The translations under genes were made by a program, and so were the position numbers. Below, in pieces: positions 32,360 to 41,400 of a stretch of DNA of 64,000 bases. Origin of the DNA: CAZNUM01 sp964539305 (GTDB taxonomy: Bacteria; Fidelibacterota; Marinisomatia; Marinisomatales; TCS55); contig CAZIIM010000005.1 in NCBI GenBank assembly GCA_964539305.1, positions 24,102-88,101 of the forward strand, written 5' to 3'. Each line of letters starts with the position of its first letter. Position 1 is the first letter of the stretch. A model generated the notes under the pieces. That model ran no database searches. It was not told the origin of the DNA and worked only from the letters and a program-made list of their open reading frames with translations.

Positions 32360-33244
32360 ATGAAGATTTTAATCGCAGTCGGTGGAAAAGAATTTTCAGG
32401 ACCTACCTTAAGGGCTGGCATGAAAATCGCCCGTGCCTTCAATGCTTCTGCCACAATCATTGATGTGGGGGAGAAGGTCAGCAGTTTTAATACCAATATT
32501 GTGGACCTGGCCCATGAGCGGATGGAATCCTGGGATTTTCACCGCTCCGGCGTGGAGGTGTTGGAGTGGGCTTTCAATTACCTGGCAGAACATGAATTTA
32601 TTGAACCCCAGAATATTGAAGCGGGCTTTGCCCGCCATACCCTGGTCAGAACCAGCTCGACCCGCTGGGATCTGTTCCTGAAGGGAACGGTGTGTAAAGA
32701 TGTAAACCTGGTGCTTCGGACCGGGGATATTATTGCGGAATTGCGGGAGGAAGTTCAGACCGGTCAATACGATGTGACCATTATTGGTGGCAGCCAGAAA
32801 CGACGGATGGGGCACGACCTGATTCAGTATATTGACAGTTCAATATTTATTGTGAATCAATACGATTTTAACCGGAAATACCGGATTCTGCTGGCGGTGG
32901 ATGATTCAAAAGGAACCCGGAAAGCAGTCGTGTATGGTGCCCGGGTGGCCCAGGCGTTTGACGTGGGTGTGGACCTGCTGACGGTATCAAAAAAGGACCA
33001 TTTTGGCCCCGGTTACCGGGGAGCCGCTGAACGGGCGGCGAAATTTATGCGTCGGGCCAAAATTCCGTTCGAATCTCATTTTAAAGTGGGGGACCCGGCC
33101 ACCGTGATTAAGAAAGAAGCGGGGCAGGATCATATGATTGTCATGGGCTCCTCCAGGCGGAGTCCGCTGGCAAAGTTTTTTACCGGCAGTAAACCCTTGA
33201 AAGTGCTGGAAGATTGCCGTTGCCCCGTTTTAATTGTGAAATAG
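32360..33244 (+). CDS. Tandem universal stress protein
   Basis: 294 residues made of two Usp-like units. The N-terminal one (1-170) begins MKILIAVGGKEFSGPTLRAGMKIARAF and has diverged. The C-terminal one (about 172-294) begins YRILLAVDDSKGTRKAV and ends in MIVMGSSRRSPLAKFFTGSKPLKVLEDCRCPVLIVK, close to the ATP-binding G-2x-G-9x-G-S/T pattern but with Ser and basic residues in part of it. Usp proteins respond to stress and bind nucleotide; the target is unknown. The gene lies 23 bases after the permease and is followed by a hairpin terminator. Confidence 0.87.
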   Translation: MKILIAVGGKEFSGPTLRAGMKIARAFNASATIIDVGEKVSSFNTNIVDLAHERMESWDFHRSGVEVLEWAFNYLAEHEFIEPQNIEAGFARHTLVRTSSTRWDLFLKGTVCKDVNLVLRTGDIIAELREEVQTGQYDVTIIGGSQKRRMGHDLIQYIDSSIFIVNQYDFNRKYRILLAVDDSKGTRKAVVYGARVAQAFDVGVDLLTVSKKDHFGPGYRGAAERAAKFMRRAKIPFESHFKVGDPATVIKKEAGQDHMIVMGSSRRSPLAKFFTGSKPLKVLEDCRCPVLIVK

Positions 33245-33285
33245 TTCGCACCAACTGATTCTTTTTATCTTTTCTTCCTGACAGC

Positions 33286-33320
33286 AAAGCGGAATTTTTC
33301 ATAAATTCGCCAGCTTTTTT
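33286..33320 (+). terminator. Terminator after the Usp gene
   Basis: AAAGC (33286-33290) pairs with GCTTT (33313-33317), and inside it GCG-G-AATTT pairs with AAATTCGC around a short TTCAT loop. The stem is followed by a T-run ending at 33320. It lies 45 bases beyond the Usp stop and five bases before the ClC start, so it probably separates the two transcripts or attenuates read-through. Confidence 0.5.
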
Positions 33321-33324
33321 ACCT

Positions 33325-35088
33325 ATGATTTTTTCAAAAACAATCTTTCGCTTTACCACCCTCTACAAACGGCTCAGTGGCTTTAATGTCACTCGGCTGG
33401 TTTTATTTAGTGGCTTGATGGGGGTGCTGGGTGCCATCGCCTCGCTAATCTTTACCCATCTGGTGGATCTTTTAAACTCTTATCTGTTAATTGGGTTGGC
33501 CGGTTACCAGGTACCGGTCCTGGTTACGGAAGGAGGGAATTTAACCGAAGTAACCGGTTCCCACGGACGGTGGCTGATACCACTGATTACCACCTTTGGT
33601 GCCCTGATCTCCGGATGGTTGGTGTTTCGATTTGCCCCGGAGACTGAAGGCCATGGGACCGATGCCGTAGTGAAATCCTACCATCAGGAGGGGGGAAAGA
33701 TTCGCCAGCGTGTTCCTTTCCTGAAACTCATCTCAGCAGCCCTGACCATCGGCTCTGGTGGATCGGCAGGGAGGGAAGGTCCTACGGCTCAGATTACGGC
33801 CGGTTTAGGTTCCATGATTGCCGACTGGTTCCATCTGAATGAGCGGGACCGACGTCTGATGATTTTAACGGGAATGGCTGCAGGGCTTTCGGCCATGTTC
33901 CGAAGTCCGTTTGGTGCCGCTATTTTTGCGATTGAAATCCTGTATCACGGGATGGAATTCGAAGCCCGGCATCTCATCTATACCATCATTGCCGCAGTCA
34001 CCGCCTATGCTATCAATGGTATCTTCTTTGGCTGGACGCCTATCTTTCAGATTCCCGCGGGTCTCACCTTTCACCGTCCTGGAGTGCTTATCTGGTACGC
34101 TGTACTGGGAGTATTGGCCGGGATGCTTGGGTCAATCCTGCCCCGTCTTTTTTACCGGATGCGGGACGGATTTAACCGCCTTCCAATCAATCCGATTTTT
34201 CGGCCCGCAGTCGGTGGATTGGCACTGGGTCTGCTGGCCCTGGCGGTTCCCCAGGTCCTCGGGGGTGGATATGGTTGGATGCAACTGGCCATCAATGGTG
34301 AACTGGGTTTCGGCCTGGTCTGCCTGTTGTTAGTGACAAAACCCTTTGCCATGTCCTTTACAATCAGCTCCGGCGGTTCCGGTGGTGTCTTTGCTCCCAG
34401 CCTCTTTATCGGTACCATGATGGGAGTAGCCCTGGCGCAAGGCGTCGATACACTGTTCCCGGGCGTCAGTCTGGAAACACCTGCTTTTGCGATTGTGGGA
34501 ATGGCCTGTCTCTTTGGCGGCGCGGCGCGCGTTCCCATCGCTGCCCTGATGATGGTAGTAGAGATGACGGGAGGATACGGGTTACTCGTCCCCACCATGA
34601 TTACGGTAGCATTAAGTTATCTGGTACAATCGGCGCTGCGGATTGATCGTAAATATCCTACTTTGTACGAGGCGCAAGTCGCTGATCGGGCCGAATCGCC
34701 TGTTCATCGTCAGGAATATGTGGAGAAGACACTTGAACTGCTCCGGAGCAATAATCTTCGTCAGCTCACGAAAGATACCCACATCAGTCTCAGCCTTTCA
34801 GATATTGTAAAATGGCCCACGCCTTTGGAAATTAAAGAAACGGGTCAGTTTTTTTTGCTGGGTATTGTCCGCAGGAATTCCGTACTGGCAGGAAAAACAT
34901 TGAAGGATGCCAATATTTCCGCCAAGGATTATCGTTTTCTGGCGGTGATCCGGAATGAGAACTTTCTTGTACCGGACGGGAATACAATTTTGTCACCTGG
35001 AGACAAAGTAATACTTCTGATTAAAAAGGATCGCTATCCTTTCATTAAAGATAGTATTCGGATTCCCTTTTTGGATCGTATTAAGTAG
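33325..35088 (+). CDS. ClC-family chloride channel/transporter with C-terminal RCK_C (TrkA-C) domain
   Basis: 587 residues. Residues about 20-450 are the ClC pore: the selectivity motifs GSGGSAGREGPTAQI, GMAAGLSAMFRSPFGAAIFAIEI, and GGSGGVFAPSLFIGTMMG (the GxFxP site) are present. Residues about 505-585 form a TrkA-C/RCK_C-type regulatory domain (RRNSVLAGKTLKDANI, DGNTILSPGDKVILLIKKD) instead of the CBS pair of eukaryotic relatives. The protein moves chloride or similar anions, some members with proton exchange or fluoride; the gating glutamate in GREGP supports chloride/proton exchange. It is a single transcription unit after the Usp terminator. Confidence 0.92.
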   Translation: MIFSKTIFRFTTLYKRLSGFNVTRLVLFSGLMGVLGAIASLIFTHLVDLLNSYLLIGLAGYQVPVLVTEGGNLTEVTGSHGRWLIPLITTFGALISGWLVFRFAPETEGHGTDAVVKSYHQEGGKIRQRVPFLKLISAALTIGSGGSAGREGPTAQITAGLGSMIADWFHLNERDRRLMILTGMAAGLSAMFRSPFGAAIFAIEILYHGMEFEARHLIYTIIAAVTAYAINGIFFGWTPIFQIPAGLTFHRPGVLIWYAVLGVLAGMLGSILPRLFYRMRDGFNRLPINPIFRPAVGGLALGLLALAVPQVLGGGYGWMQLAINGELGFGLVCLLLVTKPFAMSFTISSGGSGGVFAPSLFIGTMMGVALAQGVDTLFPGVSLETPAFAIVGMACLFGGAARVPIAALMMVVEMTGGYGLLVPTMITVALSYLVQSALRIDRKYPTLYEAQVADRAESPVHRQEYVEKTLELLRSNNLRQLTKDTHISLSLSDIVKWPTPLEIKETGQFFLLGIVRRNSVLAGKTLKDANISAKDYRFLAVIRNENFLVPDGNTILSPGDKVILLIKKDRYPFIKDSIRIPFLDRIK

Positions 35089-35126
35089 TTCTAAAACCTT
35101 AATTCACTTCTATTGAAATAATTCTA

Positions 35127-35145
35127 AATAATAATCATTATTATT
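35127..35145. promoter_or_regulatory. PerR/Fur-type operator upstream of the regulator gene
   Basis: AATAATAATCATTATTATT is a perfect 9-1-9 inverted repeat with the A/T-rich 7-1-7 core (TAATAAT-C-ATTATTA) typical of Per and Fur boxes. It lies 33 bases before the GTG start of the PerR-like gene, so it probably mediates self-regulation and control of the downstream peroxiredoxin. Confidence 0.7.
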
Positions 35146-35178
35146 ATTGTTTATTAGGTATTTAGGTCATAATTTCCA

Positions 35179-35580
35179 GTGTCAAGTAAGGTAATCATGC
35201 GCTACAGTAAACAACGGGAAGTCATATTAGAGCTGGTTCGGAGTACCCACTCCCACCCGACGGCAGACTGGGTTTACACCCAGGTGCGGAAGAAGATGCC
35301 CAATGTTAGTCTGGGGACCGTTTATCGGAATTTAGGACAGTTGGTGGATGCCAATGTCATTAATGTCCTGAAATACGATGGTGTGGTTCATTATGACGGC
35401 AATGTAACGGAACATCAGCATTTTTCCTGCCAGGTCTGTGGGAATATTTTCGATATTGATATTGATGTGGATGTGAGTGATTTAATGCACCAGGTTGAAA
35501 CCAGGACCCGTTATCATTTCGCTGATTACCAATTACACATTATTGGAATTTGTAATACGTGTCAAACGAATAAAAACTGA
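35179..35580 (+). CDS. perR: PerR/Fur-family metal-dependent repressor
   Basis: 133 residues from GTG 35179 (ATG 35197 is a shorter option, leaving the core MRYSKQREVILELV). The helix-turn-helix region HSHPTADWVYTQVRKKMPNVSLGTVYRNLGQL is typical. The regulatory metal site residues are HYDGN and EHQHFSC, and the structural zinc site is CQVCG (84-88) with CNTC at the C-terminus. The pattern HYDGNVTEHQHFxC is nearer to PerR than to Fur. A perfect A/T palindrome upstream fits self-control, and ahpC-type peroxiredoxin follows after 11 bases, so it most likely represses peroxide defence until metal-catalysed oxidation inactivates it. Confidence 0.88.
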   Translation: MSSKVIMRYSKQREVILELVRSTHSHPTADWVYTQVRKKMPNVSLGTVYRNLGQLVDANVINVLKYDGVVHYDGNVTEHQHFSCQVCGNIFDIDIDVDVSDLMHQVETRTRYHFADYQLHIIGICNTCQTNKN

Positions 35581-35591
35581 AAGGATACTTT

Positions 35592-36236
35592 ATGTTAGTA
35601 ACCAAAACCGCTCCGGATTTCACGCAGACCGCTGTTATGCCGGATAATTCATTTAAGGATATATCACTATCGGATTACAGGGGGAAGAAAGTTGTCTTAT
35701 TCTTCTACCCCTTGGATTTCACGTTTGTCTGTCCCACGGAAATCATCGCTTTTGATCATCGCCTGGAAGAATTTGAAAAACGCAATGTCCAAGTATTGGG
35801 CTGTTCCGTGGACTCAAAATTTTCCCATTGGGCCTGGAAGAATACAGATGTAAAAGAGGGCGGCATTGGAAACATTCGCTATCCCTTGATTGCCGATATT
35901 GATAAAAGTATCGCCCGCGCCTATGATGTTTTAGTCGACGCCAAAGAAGCGACCATTCTGACTGATGAAGAGGAATACGATTCCAGTGTGAACGGGAGTG
36001 TGGCTTTAAGAGGCTCCTTCTTGATTGACGAGGAGGGTGTTATCCGCCATGCCGTACTCAATGATCTTCCCCTGGGTCGAAACATTGATGAAATGCTGCG
36101 TGTAATCGATGCCCTGACCTTCAACCAGGAACACGGTGAAGTGTGTCCCGCCGGTTGGGAAGCAGGCGAAGAAGGAATGGCTGAAAGCGCCGAAGGCGTC
36201 GCCAGTTACCTGGCAAAGCACGCTCAGGAACTTTAA
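35592..36236 (+). CDS. Typical 2-Cys peroxiredoxin (AhpC/TSA family)
   Basis: 214 residues, cytoplasmic. The peroxidatic Cys47 is in DFTFVCPTEI, and the resolving Cys is in GEVCPAGW near the C-terminus. Further family marks are LFFYPLDF, SVDSKFSHWAW and LRGSFLIDEEGVIRHAVLNDLPLGRNIDEMLR. It reduces hydrogen peroxide and organic peroxides; the reducing partner (thioredoxin or AhpF) is not in the window. It follows the PerR-like gene by 11 bases, so the pair should form one peroxide-induced operon with SOD close behind. Confidence 0.95.
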   Translation: MLVTKTAPDFTQTAVMPDNSFKDISLSDYRGKKVVLFFYPLDFTFVCPTEIIAFDHRLEEFEKRNVQVLGCSVDSKFSHWAWKNTDVKEGGIGNIRYPLIADIDKSIARAYDVLVDAKEATILTDEEEYDSSVNGSVALRGSFLIDEEGVIRHAVLNDLPLGRNIDEMLRVIDALTFNQEHGEVCPAGWEAGEEGMAESAEGVASYLAKHAQEL

Positions 36237-36250
36237 TACAATTGGGATGT

Positions 36251-36279
36251 GCCGGTTTCTGGTCCTGTCAGAAACCGGC
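36251..36279. promoter_or_regulatory. Perfect 11-bp hairpin between peroxiredoxin and SOD genes
   Basis: GCCGGTTTCTG (36251-36261) and CAGAAACCGGC (36269-36279) form a perfect inverted repeat around a seven-base loop. It begins 14 bases after the peroxiredoxin stop. No T-run follows, so it is not a classic intrinsic terminator; it could protect or process the mRNA, or reduce read-through into the SOD gene. Confidence 0.5.
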
Positions 36280-36318
36280 CTCTCACTACAAGTTGGTTTA
36301 ATTTAAAGGAGAAAAAAT

Positions 36319-36897
36319 ATGTCTCATCAATTACCCGAACTTCCTTATGCAATGGATGCTCTGGAACCACATATTTCCAGGGAAACCCTGGAATATCATT
36401 ACGGAAAACATCACCAGGCTTATGTGAATAATTTGAATAAGCTGATTCAAGGCACCGAATATGAAAATGCATCTCTGGAAGACATCATTCAAAAAGCTTC
36501 CGGTGGACTGTTTAATAATGCTGCCCAGGTATGGAATCATACATTTTACTGGAATTGTCTGAGCCCCCAGGGTGGGGGAGAACCCTCCGGGGCCCTGAGT
36601 GAAGCTCTCCAGAAATCCTTTGGATCGTTTGATACTTTTAAGGAGGCTTTTTCAAAGTCCGCTGTTACCAATTTTGGTTCCGGGTGGACCTGGCTGGTTA
36701 AAACGGACGACGGAAGCCTGGAAATCGTGAATACCAGTAATGCTCATACACCTGTCGCCAATGGTGGAAAAACCGTACTGACGATAGATGTTTGGGAACA
36801 CGCCTATTATATCGATTACCGGAATGCCCGGCCCAAATATGTGGAGGCATTCTGGAATCTGGTCAACTGGGAGTTTGCAGCTACAAACTTGAGTTAA
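36319..36897 (+). CDS. sodB: Iron-type superoxide dismutase
   Basis: 192 residues, full length for Fe/Mn SOD. Metal ligands are His27 (EYHYGKHH), His74 (AAQVWNHTFYW), Asp156 and His160 (DVWEHAYY). Gln70 in NNAAQVWNH is the position usual for the iron form, while Mn enzymes carry the glutamine elsewhere. It converts superoxide to oxygen and peroxide, which the neighbouring peroxiredoxin can remove. SD AAAGGAG precedes the ATG, and a strong terminator follows. Confidence 0.96.
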   Translation: MSHQLPELPYAMDALEPHISRETLEYHYGKHHQAYVNNLNKLIQGTEYENASLEDIIQKASGGLFNNAAQVWNHTFYWNCLSPQGGGEPSGALSEALQKSFGSFDTFKEAFSKSAVTNFGSGWTWLVKTDDGSLEIVNTSNAHTPVANGGKTVLTIDVWEHAYYIDYRNARPKYVEAFWNLVNWEFAATNLS

Positions 36898-36920
36898 ACC
36901 GACGGTATGACCTGTATCTG

Positions 36921-36950
36921 AAAGCCCCTTTCGAGGGGCTTTTTTCTTTT
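36921..36950 (+). terminator. Intrinsic terminator after sodB
   Basis: AAAGCCCC (36921-36928) pairs with GGGGCTTT (36935-36942) around TTTCGA, followed by T-rich sequence to 36950. It ends the oxidative-defence unit before the nitrate reductase region. Confidence 0.93.
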
Positions 36951-36965
36951 CCACTGTACCTGAAA

Positions 36966-36983
36966 CCGGAAAAATTTTTCCGG
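36966..36983. promoter_or_regulatory. Perfect 18-bp palindrome upstream of the Rrf2 gene
   Basis: CCGGAAAAATTTTTCCGG is its own reverse complement. It lies 58 bases before the Rrf2 start and 18 bases before a TTGCAT -35 candidate. It could be a regulator site for the nitrate reductase operon. It is also just downstream of the sodB terminator, so a role as a second stem cannot be excluded. Confidence 0.45.
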
Positions 36984-37000
36984 ATTTTGCACTAAAATTC

Positions 37001-37030
37001 TTGCATTTCAGACAAAATACTCTTTAATAT
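37001..37030 (+). promoter_or_regulatory. Sigma-70-like promoter of the rrf2-nar operon
   Basis: TTGCAT (37001-37006) and TAATAT (37025-37030) are 18 bases apart. The TAATAT box ends only 11 bases before the ATG of the Rrf2 gene at 37042, so transcription would start a few bases before the codon and the message would be nearly leaderless. The TTGCATTTCA stretch also resembles one half of an NsrR-type site (GATGCATTT), which would place repressor over the promoter. Confidence 0.45.
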
Positions 37031-37041
37031 GAAATAAGCAA

Positions 37042-37512
37042 ATGAGGCTTTTATCCAAGACATGCATTTATGGAATTCGGGCAGCCGTTTATCTGGCATC
37101 GTTGGAATCGGAAAAGACTTATGTGCCGATCCGTCAGATATCCGAATATTTGCAGTTATCCTTCCATTTTCTCACGAAAATATTTCAGATTTTGACCAAT
37201 CATAATATCATCAATTCTTACCGTGGACCTAATGGAGGCGTCTCCCTGGCCCGACCCGCCAGTGAAATCAAACTCATGGATATTGTGGTTGCCATTGAAG
37301 GCGAAGGCTTTTTTAAAGATTGTATTCTGGCTTTGCCCAATTGTGGTGAAGAACAACCCTGCCCCTTGCATAAATATTGGGGTGAAACACGGGACAGTCT
37401 CAAAGCGATTTTCGAAGACACCAACCTGGCGGAACTCAAAGACAGGCTTGAAACAGAGGGCTTGCGGTTGGTGCAGGAGTATCCATCAGTATCAGACCGA
37501 AAACCAATCTAA
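37042..37512 (+). CDS. Rrf2-family iron-sulfur regulator (NsrR-like)
   Basis: 156 residues. The winged helix (YGIRAAVYLAS...PIRQISEYLQLSFHFLTKIFQIL) and the GPNGGVSLARPASEI wing are standard for Rrf2. Three cysteines, Cys94, Cys101 and Cys107, stand in the cluster loop with spacing of six and five residues, close to IscR and NsrR, so an [Fe-S] cluster is likely. Its place at the head of the nitrate reductase operon, six bases before the cytochrome gene, suggests a sensor of NO or redox state that controls nar and itself. The specific signal cannot be read from sequence. Confidence 0.87.
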   Translation: MRLLSKTCIYGIRAAVYLASLESEKTYVPIRQISEYLQLSFHFLTKIFQILTNHNIINSYRGPNGGVSLARPASEIKLMDIVVAIEGEGFFKDCILALPNCGEEQPCPLHKYWGETRDSLKAIFEDTNLAELKDRLETEGLRLVQEYPSVSDRKPI

Positions 37513-37518
37513 TAGATC

Positions 37519-38454
37519 ATGAAGAAACAACCCATATTCAATCTCATTCTGGCAGGTATGATCGGTACGACTCTGGTCATGGGCCAAAGCGAAGGAGAAA
37601 AATTATTCAAACAGATTTGCTTTACCTGCCATACCATTGGAAAAGGACGGCTTGTTGGACCGGACCTGGCAAACGTACAGAACCGTCGCCCGGAGGAATG
37701 GATCATCCGTTTCGTCCAGACCTCCCAGTCGGTTATTAAAAGTGGTGACCAGTATGCCAATACACTTTTCAACCAGTACAACAAATTGATTATGCCCGAC
37801 AACCCCTACACTGCGGACCAGATTCGGGCCATTATTTCCTATATCAAGGAAAACAGTCCACCTGAAGCAACCGGAACCGTTCAAGTTGCAACGAGCGAAA
37901 CAAAAACACCCTCAGCAGCTGTGGCTCCGGTACCGACACCCACACCGGGCGACCGTCCTCTCAGTCAGGCAACAAAAGCGGACATCGATCGGGGGCGAAG
38001 CCTGTTTGGTGGAGGCTCCCGGTTGGCAAATCAAGGTCCCACGTGTAACTCCTGCCATCATGTGAAAAATAATACGGTCATTGGGGGTGGGGCATTAGCA
38101 AAAGATTTAACCACCGTATTTACCCGTTTGAATGAAGCAGGGGTAAAAGCGATCCTTTCCAATCCACCTTTCCCTGCCATGAAGCAGGCTTACCAGAATC
38201 GACCTTTAACAAAGGATGAGGTTTTCAGCCTGGCAGCCTTTCTCCAATATGTGGACCGCGTTCAGGTAAGTCAGAATGATATCAGCTATGGTGGGATTTT
38301 GTTCTTTTCGGGGGTAGGCGGAGTGTTGCTCCTGCTGATTTTCTTTGGGGGACTCTGGTCTCACCGTAAGAAACAGAGTGTCAATCAAACCATATTCGAA
38401 CGGCAATTAAAAACCACTAATTCAAAACCGGAAAAAAACCATGAGCTGGATTGA
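37519..38454 (+). CDS. narC: NarC-like diheme cytochrome c with C-terminal membrane anchor
   Basis: 311 residues. A signal-like N-terminus is followed by two cytochrome c domains: CFTCH near residue 34 and CNSCH near residue 178, with methionine axial ligand candidates (KLIMPDNP and FPAMKQ). A Pro/Thr-rich linker (VAPVPTPTPGD) joins them, and one hydrophobic segment near 260-285 anchors the end, with a basic cytoplasmic tail. In Thermus, narC precedes narGHJI and its diheme cytochrome is part of the nitrate reductase complex; this layout is the same. The last 14 bases overlap the start of narG. Confidence 0.88.
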   Translation: MKKQPIFNLILAGMIGTTLVMGQSEGEKLFKQICFTCHTIGKGRLVGPDLANVQNRRPEEWIIRFVQTSQSVIKSGDQYANTLFNQYNKLIMPDNPYTADQIRAIISYIKENSPPEATGTVQVATSETKTPSAAVAPVPTPTPGDRPLSQATKADIDRGRSLFGGGSRLANQGPTCNSCHHVKNNTVIGGGALAKDLTTVFTRLNEAGVKAILSNPPFPAMKQAYQNRPLTKDEVFSLAAFLQYVDRVQVSQNDISYGGILFFSGVGGVLLLLIFFGGLWSHRKKQSVNQTIFERQLKTTNSKPEKNHELD

Positions 38455-41400
38455 AGACGTTTTATCACCACAGACCCGTCAATGGGAAGAGTTTTACCGC
38501 AACCGCTTTCAACATGACCGCGTTCACCGCAGTACCCATGGCGTAAACTGTACCGGAGGCTGTTCCTGGCAAATCTTTGTCAAAGAGGGGATTGTGGTCT
38601 GGGAAAACCAGCAGTTGGACTACCCCCTGCTGGAGAGCACGCTGCCACCCTATGAACCGCGGGGCTGCCAGCGGGGAATTTCGTTCTCCTGGTACCTGTA
38701 CAGTCCGTTACGTATTAAGTATCCTCTGATCCGGGGGGCGTTAATTGACGCTTACCGGGCGGAAAAGGAACGAACCGGTGACCCCTTGCAGGCATGGGAG
38801 AATCTCCAGAACAATCCTGAAAAACGGCAGGAATATCAGCAAGCGCGGGGTAAAGGAGGCTTCCGCCGGGCCAGTTGGGATGAAATGCTGGAGCTCATGG
38901 CCGCCGCCAACATTTACACCATTAAAAAACACGGCCCCGACCGAATCATCGGTTTCTCCCCCATTCCGGCCATGTCCATGCTGAGTTATGCCGCCGGGAG
39001 TCGTTTCTTGCAACTTTTAGGTGGCGTGAACCTGAGTTTTTACGACTGGTACTGTGACCTGCCCAACGCTTCCCCGGAAATCTGGGGTGAGCAAACCGAT
39101 GTCTGTGAAAGTGCTGATTGGTACAATTCGAAATTCATAGCTGTCATGGGAGCCAACCTGAATATGACCCGGACGCCCGATGCCCACTTCTTTGCCGAGG
39201 CCCGTCACAATGGGACCAAGGCAGTGGTGTTTTCCCCTGATTTTAGTCAGGTGGCCAAGTATTCCGATCAGTGGATTCCCCTCCACGCCGGTAGCGACGG
39301 TGCTTTCTGGATGGCCGTGACTCATGTCATTTTAAAAGAATTCCACCATGAGAAAAAAACACCCTACTTCCTCGATTATGTGAAGCGCTACACCGACAGC
39401 CCCTATTTGGTGGAGTTGAAAAAAGATGGCAACCATTACAAACCCACCCATCTTGTCCGGGCCAACCGCCTTGCCAACTATAAAGACATTGAAAACGGGG
39501 ACTGGAAATTCATCAACATCGATTCCAAGTCAGGCAAACCAGTGGTGCCCAAAGGGAGTTCCGGGTTCCGCTGGGACAAGGCCAAGGGGAACTGGAACAT
39601 GAAATTGGAAGAAGGAGTCAATCACCAGCCCTATGACCCGGAAATCACCTTTCTGGAAAACCATGACCAGGTAGCCCAGGTGGAATTCACCGATTTCGCC
39701 CTGAATACCAAACATCTCCGGGGGGTACCGGTACGGCAGTTGGAAACGGCTGATGGGAAGAAAATCTTGGTGGCCACGGTCTACGATTTGATCATGGGTC
39801 AGTACGGGGTCGATCGCGGATTAGGCGGTGATTATCCCAAAGATTACGATGACAAGGATGCGGCCTACACGCCTGCCTGGCAGGAGATTGCCACGGGTAT
39901 GGACGCTAAAACGGTGATCCAGTTCGCCCGGGAATGGGCCCACACAGCCGAAGTCACCCAGGGCAAATGTATGATCATCATCGGCGCCGGCATTAATCAC
40001 TGGTACCACAACAACCTGATTTACCGCGCCGGAATCATGGCCCTCATGCTCTGCGGTTGCGTGGGGCGGAATGGGGGTGGTTTAAACCATTACGTAGGCC
40101 AGGAAAAACTGGCGCCCATGGATTCCTGGGGTACGATTGCCTTTGCCAAGGACTGGGTGGGTGGCGTGCGCCTGCAGCAGGCGCCCATCTGGCACTACAT
40201 CAACACCTGCCAGTACCGTTACGATGGTCATTTCAGTCAGTATAATATTACGCCGGAGAATAAGTGGACCCACCGTCACAACGCGGACCTGATCTATAAA
40301 GCAGTTCGCATGGGCTGGATGCCGTTCTACCCTCAGTTCAATCAGAATCCGCTTGATCTTTGTAAAGAAGCGGTGAAAAACGGCGCTACAAATGATGATG
40401 AGATTAAACAGTATGTGCTGGAAAAACTGAAGTCCAAGAAACTGGAATATGCGGTGGGAAATCCCGATGCGGAAGAGAACCATCCCCGCCTCTGGTACAT
40501 CTGGCGGGGGAACGCCATCATGGGCAGCATGAAGGGACATGAATACCTGCTCAAACACTACCTGGGAACCCATTCCAATGCCATTGCCAAGGATCGGGAT
40601 GACCAGAAGACAGAAGAAGTAAAATGGCATGACATCGCCCCCACCGGTAAAATGGATTTGGTGGTGGATTTGAACTTCCGGATGGATTCTTCCGCCCTGT
40701 ACTCGGATATCATCCTGCCAGCCGCTTCCTGGTACGAAAAAGCAGACTTAAACAGCACCGACCTCCACTCCTTTATTCATCCTCTGTCAGCGGCCATTGC
40801 ACCGGTGTGGGAATCCAAAACGGACTGGGATATTTTCAAGGAAATCGCCCGGAAAACCAGCGAGCTGGCAGAAAAGTATCTCTCCGAGCCTCAGAAGGAT
40901 GTGATTGCAGCACCCTTGGGCCATGATACGCCTGCTGAAATTGCCCAGCCGGAAGTGAAAGACTGGCACCAGGGTGAGTGTGACCCTGTCCCCGGAAAGA
41001 CCATGCACAGTCTCACAGTTGTGGAACGGGACTACACCCTGATTTACAAGAAATTCATAGCTCTGGGAGACAAAATCCGTACCCAGGGTCTGGGAGCTCA
41101 CGGGAATCATTACCACTGTGAAGATGCCTACGATGAACTGATTGAATCAGCCCATCATCCGGTGGAAAAATTGAACGGGAAAGTCTATCCCTCGCTGAAA
41201 GAAGATGTCTGGGCAGCCAATATCGTGCTCCAGTTGTCTACCCTCACCAATGGAGTCATGAATGTACGGGCGTATGAAGATGCGGAGAAACGCACCGGTT
41301 TGGTATTAAAAGACCTTGGTGAAGGCAATAAGAACGTACGCATGACCTACGAGGAACTGCAGGCCCAGCCCAAACGCTACAACACCTCACCGCTCTGGTC

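Noticed and set aside
40082..40630. A 182-codon minus-strand open frame inside narG
   Set aside because: It mirrors a strongly conserved coding region of narG, so it is a shadow frame.
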